Below, in pieces: positions 59,586 through 64,000 of a stretch of DNA of 64,000 bases. The DNA lies in the NCBI RefSeq assembly GCF_028737205.1, contig NZ_JAQZAL010000005.1:62001-126000 (forward strand), in the 5' to 3' direction. The notes beneath the pieces are model-generated. The model was not told the DNA's origin and searched no databases. It was given only the letters and a program-made list of their open reading frames with translations. How positions within the stretch are numbered: position 1 is the first letter of the stretch; every line of letters begins with the position of its first letter. The position numbers were made by a program, and so were the translations under genes. The DNA comes from Actinomycetospora lutea. GTDB taxonomy: Bacteria; Actinomycetota; Actinomycetes; Mycobacteriales; Pseudonocardiaceae.

Positions 59586-61064
59586 ATGCTCGTCGATTTC
59601 CGCCCGCACGCCCGCCTGTGCAGTCCGACGACGCCGGTGACGATCGACGAGTCGCTCGGCCCGGTGGTGGGCGCGCTGGGCGAGAGCGGGACCGACCTGT
59701 CCCGCGTGCGCGTCGTGTGCGACTGGGTGCAGTACAAGCAGAACTTCCGCGAGGTCGTCGAGGTGCGGCCGATCCTCTCGGGCGACCCGGACGGTCCGGT
59801 GCCCGAGGGCGTGCGCGACGACGACCTCGAGGTCGCCGTCGACGTCCGTCGCGCGGCGGGGGTCGACCTGCGGGCCCGCACGCGGGAGGTCCTCGAGGGC
59901 ACCGCCGGCGTCGGCGACGTGTTCCTCGAGGACTGGACGCCGACGCGGCAGAGCTGCCTCTGGGGCTTCAACGCCCTGTACTGGTCGGCGCTCGAACTCT
60001 GGGAGAAGGCGACCGGGCAGGCCTACGAGCAGGCGCTGCCCGGCGGCGAGAGCGACGCCCGCAACCGGGGCGCCGCGCGGGACGTCATCGGCGAGCTGTT
60101 CGCCGTCTGGGACGGGCTCGCCGACCGCGGCGCCCTGCCGCCCGAGCTCTACGTCGTCGAGATCGGTGTCGGCAACGGCGCGCAGGCCCGGGTCTTCCTC
60201 GACGAGCTCCGCGACATGGACGCCCGGCACGGGCGCGGGTACTACCGGCGGCTGCACTACCTCATGTGCGACTACTCGCAGCACGTCCTGGACCTCGCCC
60301 GCGAGACCGTCGCCGACCACGCAGAGCACGTCAGCGCGTTCGTCGTCGACGCCTGCAGGCCGCGCTCGGTGCTGGCGTTCCTGCAGTTCCGGGTGTTCCT
60401 GATCTACATCTCGAACGTCTACGACAACCTGCCCAACGACGAGGTCGCGCAGCTCGGCGGGCGCACCTACCTCGTCGAGTCGCGGGCCTACCTGCCCGCG
60501 GCGGAGGCCGCCGAGATCGCCGCCTCGGTGAACGCGCGCCCCGACCAGCTGCCCGGGCTGGTGTCGACGCTGCTGCGCCTGGGCCCGACGCTGCTGGCCG
60601 AGGCGCGCCCGGACCACGTCGGGAGCCCCGACGAGGCCGTGGCGTTCTGGCGCCGGGTGTGGTCGGCGGTGCGGCTCGCCGAGCGCTACGCGGGCCTCGC
60701 CGGCCTCGACCTCTACGAGCTCTCCCCCACCGTCAACGGCGAGGCGCTGCGCCCGCTGCTGGAGTCCGGCGCGGACGTGCGCATGCACGTCAGCAACGGG
60801 GCGGTCGCGAGCTTCACCGAGACGATCGGGCTGCTGCACCCGTTCGGCAAGCTCGTCTGCCACGACCTGTTCGCCCGCGACGTCGGCGCCTACCGCACCG
60901 GCTTCCGCGGGCCGGGCAAGTACGACGGCTCGGTCGTGAACTGGGTGAACGGCCCGCTGCTGGCGCACATCGGGCGCCGCCGCGGGTTCGACGTCTCCTA
61001 CGCGCCGTTCGCCCACCGGACCGGCACGAACATCGTCACGATGACCGCTCAGGTGAGGGACTGA
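59586..61064 (+). CDS. SAM-dependent methyltransferase-like protein
   Basis: This 492-aa protein has VVEIGVGNGAQARVFLDELRDMD as SAM motif I and LIYISNVYDNLPNDEV as an acidic post-motif (MidA-like). The C-terminal third (LHPFGKLVCHDLFARDVGAYR) completes the fold. AAGGAGA precedes ATG 59586. The stop is 2 nt before the MetE-core gene, so the two are one unit. Methyl acceptor unknown. Confidence 0.75.
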   Translation: MLVDFRPHARLCSPTTPVTIDESLGPVVGALGESGTDLSRVRVVCDWVQYKQNFREVVEVRPILSGDPDGPVPEGVRDDDLEVAVDVRRAAGVDLRARTREVLEGTAGVGDVFLEDWTPTRQSCLWGFNALYWSALELWEKATGQAYEQALPGGESDARNRGAARDVIGELFAVWDGLADRGALPPELYVVEIGVGNGAQARVFLDELRDMDARHGRGYYRRLHYLMCDYSQHVLDLARETVADHAEHVSAFVVDACRPRSVLAFLQFRVFLIYISNVYDNLPNDEVAQLGGRTYLVESRAYLPAAEAAEIAASVNARPDQLPGLVSTLLRLGPTLLAEARPDHVGSPDEAVAFWRRVWSAVRLAERYAGLAGLDLYELSPTVNGEALRPLLESGADVRMHVSNGAVASFTETIGLLHPFGKLVCHDLFARDVGAYRTGFRGPGKYDGSVVNWVNGPLLAHIGRRRGFDVSYAPFAHRTGTNIVTMTAQVRD

Positions 61065-61066
61065 CC

Positions 61067-62077
61067 ATGGAGACCCAGCTGCTGCCGACCGCCGTCGTCG
61101 GATCCTGGCCCGTCCCGGAGTGGCTCGAACGCCTCAAGACCGACTGGTTCCGCAGCCGGATGAGCCGGACCCAGCTCGACGAGATCCACGACTGCGCGGT
61201 GACCGCGGCGATCAAGGAGCAGGAGCTCGCGGGCATCGACATCGTGTCCGACGGTGAACTGCGCCGCGACAACGACGTGGACTACCTGCTCGCGCGCATC
61301 CCCGGCATCGCGATCCCGCCGACCGGCAAGGACTTCTACTACGACTACTACGACGCCTCCGTCGCGGCGACACCGTCCTCGTCGGCGGGCGCGCCCGGGC
61401 TGGGCCTCGACGCCGACTTCGCGTTCACGCGCGCCCGCACCGACCGGCCGGTGAAGTTCTCGTTCACGGGGCCGTTCTCGTTGGCGCGACGTCTCACCGA
61501 CGACGTGCACCGCGACCCCGCCGACCTCGTGCGCGCGATCGCGCACGTACTCGCCGGGGCCGCCGGGGCCCTGCGCGACGCGGGCGCGCAACTGCTGCAG
61601 ATCGACGAGCCGTTCCTCGCGGGCTACCCCGAGCAGGTGGACCTGGCGGTCGAGGCGATCAACATCGTCACCCGCGACGTGGACGTCAGCTGGGCGCTGC
61701 ACGTCTGTTACGGCAACCGCTACGCGCGCCCGCTGTGGGAGGGGCACTACGACTTCCTGTTCCCCGCCGCCCTCGACGCGCGGGTGGACCAGCTCGTGCT
61801 CGAGTTCGCGCGCAAGGGCGACGAGGACCTCCCGGTGATCGAGCGCTCCGGGTGGGACCGCGCGGTCGGGCTCGGCGTCATCGACGTCAAGTCGCGCACG
61901 GTCGAGACGCCCGAGATCGTCGAGGCGCGCATCCGGCGCGCGCTCGAGTTCGTGCCGGCCGAGCGCCTGGTGATCAACCCCGACTGCGGGCTGCGCAACC
62001 TGCCGACGGCCGTCGCGACGGCGAAGCTGCGCGCGATGGTCGACGGGGCCGCGAAGGTGCGGGCGACCCTGACCTGA
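61067..62077 (+). CDS. MetE-core (cobalamin-independent methionine synthase/epoxyalkane:CoM transferase family) enzyme
   Basis: This 336-aa zinc TIM-barrel has TAVVGSWPVPEWL, IVSDGELRRDND, LQIDEPFLAGYP and the zinc ligands His212-x-Cys214 (LHVCYGN) and Cys307 (INPDCGL). The family activates a thiol on zinc and alkylates it. Members include methionine synthases without the N-terminal barrel and epoxyalkane:coenzyme M transferase. The neighbouring MTHFR-like gene favours methyl transfer to homocysteine. The coenzyme M operon in the same window keeps the CoM option open. RBS GAGGGA, ATG 61067. Confidence 0.85.
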   Translation: METQLLPTAVVGSWPVPEWLERLKTDWFRSRMSRTQLDEIHDCAVTAAIKEQELAGIDIVSDGELRRDNDVDYLLARIPGIAIPPTGKDFYYDYYDASVAATPSSSAGAPGLGLDADFAFTRARTDRPVKFSFTGPFSLARRLTDDVHRDPADLVRAIAHVLAGAAGALRDAGAQLLQIDEPFLAGYPEQVDLAVEAINIVTRDVDVSWALHVCYGNRYARPLWEGHYDFLFPAALDARVDQLVLEFARKGDEDLPVIERSGWDRAVGLGVIDVKSRTVETPEIVEARIRRALEFVPAERLVINPDCGLRNLPTAVATAKLRAMVDGAAKVRATLT

Positions 62078-62090
62078 GCCGCCTGGGGCG

Positions 62091-62723
62091 TCACCGCTGC
62101 CCGTACCCGCCGAACGCGACGCGGGCCGCCTCGAGCTGGTCGGCGTCGAGGAGGCGCGGCTCGCCCAGGGTGCGCGCCTGCGCCCAGAGCCGGCAGAGCC
62201 ACTCCAGGTAGATGCTGCGCGTGTAGGCCTGCTCGAGGTGCGCGCCGTAGGTCGTGGCGCCGTGGTTCGCGAGGATCACCGCCGTGCGGTCGGCGAGCCC
62301 CTCGACGCCGAGGCGGGCGAGCTCCTCGGTGCCGTACGGCGCGTAGGGCACGACGCGGACCGGGCCGCCGAGCAGCGCGATCAGGTAGTGCACTCCGGGC
62401 AGCTCGTCGACCAGCAGCGACAGCGCGGTCGCGTGCAGCGGGTGGGTGTGGACGACGGCGCCGGCGTCGGTCGCTGCGTACACCGCGGTGTGCATCGGGA
62501 CCTCGGACGACGGGCGCAGCCGCGCCTCCACCGGCTCCCCGTCGAGGTCGACGAGGCACACGTCGGCGGCGGTGAGGTCGTCGTAGGCGACGCCGGTCGG
62601 GGTGATCGCGATGAGGTCACCGGCGCGGACCGAGACGTTGCCCGACGTCCCCACCGCGAGCCCATCGCCCGCCATCCGGCGCGAGTAGGCGATGACGGCC
62701 TCGCGCTCCTCGCGCATCCTCAC
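62091..62723 (-). CDS. Class II aldolase/dehydratase (5-methylthioribulose-1-phosphate aldolase or MtnB type)
   Basis: This 210-aa protein has VGTSGNVSVR (phosphate loop), SSEVPMHTAVY with the catalytic Glu, VVHTHPLHATAL with two zinc His, and ANHGATTYG with the third. It follows mtnA in the same direction by 24 nt, so its substrate is likely a ribulose-1-phosphate from methylthioribose or 5-deoxyribose. MtnB dehydrates it; Ald2-type aldolases of the DHAP shunt cleave it. Sequence inspection alone cannot separate these. Confidence 0.82.
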   Translation of the reverse strand: MRMREEREAVIAYSRRMAGDGLAVGTSGNVSVRAGDLIAITPTGVAYDDLTAADVCLVDLDGEPVEARLRPSSEVPMHTAVYAATDAGAVVHTHPLHATALSLLVDELPGVHYLIALLGGPVRVVPYAPYGTEELARLGVEGLADRTAVILANHGATTYGAHLEQAYTRSIYLEWLCRLWAQARTLGEPRLLDADQLEAARVAFGGYGQR

Positions 62724-62747
62724 CGCGGCCCCCTCATCGCAGCCCTC

Positions 62748-63764
62748 TCATCGCAGCACCGCCGTGCGCTCCCACGCCCCGGCGCGGAACGTCGCCTCCT
62801 CGGTGACCACCGCGGCGAGCAGCTCCGCGGGCGTCACGTCGAAGGCGGGGTTGTAGACGGGCGTGCCGGGCGGCGCGATCGGCACGCCCGCGAACGCCCG
62901 CACCTCGTCGCCGTCCCGCTCCTCGATGACGATGTCGTCGCCGGACGGGGTGGCGTGGTCGACGGTCGACTCGGGCGCCACGACGACCATCGGCACGCCG
63001 TGGCGCGCCGCGGCGCAGGCCAGCGCGTAGGTGCCGATCTTGTTGGCGGCGTCGCCGTTGGCCGCGACCCGGTCGGCGCCGACGACCACGCCGTCGACGA
63101 GGCCGCGGGCCATCGCGGAGGCGGCCGCGGAGTCGACGAGCAGCCGGTGGGCGACCCCTATCTCGCGCAGCTCCCAGGCGGTCAGGCGCGCGCCCTGCAG
63201 CAGCGGGCGGGTCTCGCAGGCGAGCACCTCGGCGACCCGGCCGCGCTGGGTGAGCTCGCGGATCGTGCCGAGCCCCGTGCCCCACGCGACGGTGGCCAGG
63301 GCACCCGAGTTGCAGTGGGTGAGCAGGCGCAGCGGGCGGTCGGGACCCAGGGCGGTGAGGACGTCGGCGGCGCGGCGGGCGAGCCGGCGGTTGGTGGCCT
63401 CGTCCTCGTCGAGCACCGCGCACGCCTCGGCGACCACGGCGTCGGGGCCGTCGTCGAGCCGCGCGAGCGCCCGCTCGACGCCGCGGCGCAGGTTCACCGC
63501 GGTCGGCCGGACCGCGGCCACCCGCTCCGCCTCGGCGCGCACACGGGCGGGATCGCCGGGGTGCCGGCGCGCGGCGAGCGCGACGCCGAGCGCGCCCGCG
63601 GCGCCCAGGGCCGGCGCGCCGCGGATCGTCAGGTCCGCGATCGCGGCGACCAGCGAGTCGACCGACGCGAGCCGCTGGACGCGGTACTCGCCGGGCAGCG
63701 CGCGCTGGTCGATCGCCGTGACCGCACCACCGTCGCCGTCGTCCCAGTCCACCGTCCGCACCAT
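62748..63764 (-). CDS. mtnA: Methylthioribose-1-phosphate isomerase
   Basis: This 338-aa protein has IRGAPALGAAGALGVALAA, LLTHCNSGALATV with the catalytic Cys, ETRPLLQGARLTAWEL, and VVGADRVAANGDAANKIGTYALA with the catalytic Asp. MtnA converts methylthioribose 1-phosphate to the ribulose form in methionine salvage; it can also act on 5-deoxyribose 1-phosphate. It pairs with the class II aldolase gene. No mtnC, D, K or P is in the window. Confidence 0.93.
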   Translation of the reverse strand: MVRTVDWDDGDGGAVTAIDQRALPGEYRVQRLASVDSLVAAIADLTIRGAPALGAAGALGVALAARRHPGDPARVRAEAERVAAVRPTAVNLRRGVERALARLDDGPDAVVAEACAVLDEDEATNRRLARRAADVLTALGPDRPLRLLTHCNSGALATVAWGTGLGTIRELTQRGRVAEVLACETRPLLQGARLTAWELREIGVAHRLLVDSAAASAMARGLVDGVVVGADRVAANGDAANKIGTYALACAAARHGVPMVVVAPESTVDHATPSGDDIVIEERDGDEVRAFAGVPIAPPGTPVYNPAFDVTPAELLAAVVTEEATFRAGAWERTAVLR

Positions 63765-63783
63765 GGCGACCAGTCTGCCGTGA

Positions 63784-64000
63784 TCAGGGCTCGCGCAGGG
63801 CCGCCCGGTGGGCGAGCATCGCCGCGATCCCCGACGCCGCGGCCCGCACGGCGTCGGCGTGGCGTGCGGGCCGGAAGCGGTGCACGGGACCGGTGATGCT
63901 CACGGCCGTACGCACGCCCTGCCCGGGCTCGGCGACCCCGGCGGCGACGCAGGTGATCCCGGTGGCGGACTCTTCGTGCTCGAACGCGACCCCGCGCTCG
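63784..64000 (-). CDS. IclR-family regulator (C-terminal part only)
   Basis: The last 72 codons before TGA 63786-63784 read RGVAFEHEESATGITCVAAG, then VRTAVSITGPVHRF and a final helix. This is the end of the IclR effector-binding domain (GITCVAAPV...AALSVSGP pattern). The start lies beyond the window. It is upstream of mtnA on the same strand by 19 nt and may regulate it. Confidence 0.75.
   Translation of the reverse strand, partial: ERGVAFEHEESATGITCVAAGVAEPGQGVRTAVSITGPVHRFRPARHADAVRAAASGIAAMLAHRAALREP

Overview
The window is very GC-rich, uses many GTG starts, and has dense 4-nt stop/start overlaps. It also carries a mycothiol-dependent isomerase-type protein, a PPOX-class flavoprotein, a DUF6777 protein and a PknD-like kinase. 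Together these indicate an actinobacterium; Pseudonocardiales is my guess and is not proven by the sequence.

Region 1 (1-16 kb) is the most unusual part. Seven minus-strand genes, running from 11111 down to 3369, are joined by stop/start overlaps. In order they are: a phosphosulfolactate synthase (ComA/XcbB1 type), an unrecognised Cys-rich 306-aa protein, a PcaB/PurB-like lyase, a D-cysteine-desulfhydrase-like PLP enzyme, an ArgH-like lyase, a DUF1116 (AllG/YlbE-like) protein and a DUF2877 (AllH/YlbF-like) protein. The synthase, the two aspartase/fumarase-superfamily enzymes and the PLP enzyme are the enzyme set of the bacterial coenzyme M (2-mercaptoethanesulfonate) pathway described in Xanthobacter. 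The other three genes are not part of that pathway as I know it. Downstream, beyond an XRE-cupin regulator, lies a second minus-strand set: a single-Cys CoA-disulfide-reductase-like flavoenzyme, a small basic protein, a Sll0783/MSMEG_0572-like DsrE-fold protein and a truncated nitrile hydratase beta subunit. Upstream and divergent is a Sll0787-type AIR-synthase-like gene. An OsmC gene and the nickel-pincer cofactor genes larE-larB-larC follow.

Region 2 (16-24 kb) holds membrane proteins, a ThDP enzyme, a PPOX protein coupled to an FAD monooxygenase, a sirtuin, and a complete IS1182-family element. The element is inserted exactly in the shared CTAG stop of two convergent genes.

Region 3 (24-36 kb) starts with tRNA-Arg(CCT). 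A degraded copy of the tRNA 3' half lies 3.7 kb further on and brackets a secreted/membrane protein and an Hsp70-DUF6777 fusion. A CHAD protein, an L,D-transpeptidase, a PknD-like kinase, a methyltransferase whose zinc-ribbon exon is split off by an in-frame TGA, and an ECF sigma factor fused to a membrane tail follow.

Region 4 (36-49 kb) is catabolic: a PEP-dependent dihydroxyacetone kinase operon (dhaK-dhaL-dhaM), a split MaoC/FAS1-type hydratase, a DUF4396 gene under a CsoR-type copper operator, a three-domain acyl-CoA carboxylase, a Cys-less thiolase with its DUF35 partner, and a disulfide oxidoreductase.

Region 5 (49-64 kb) has a peptidoglycan amidase, a GDT1-family Mn exporter behind a yybP-ykoY riboswitch, a CaCA exchanger, a GntR gene with twin 16-bp operators and its likely target dgdA, and an acyl-CoA dehydrogenase. 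It ends with a one-carbon/methionine-salvage group: an MTHFR-like gene with a sequestered Shine-Dalgarno, a methyltransferase, a MetE-core alkyltransferase, a class II aldolase, mtnA and a partial IclR gene.
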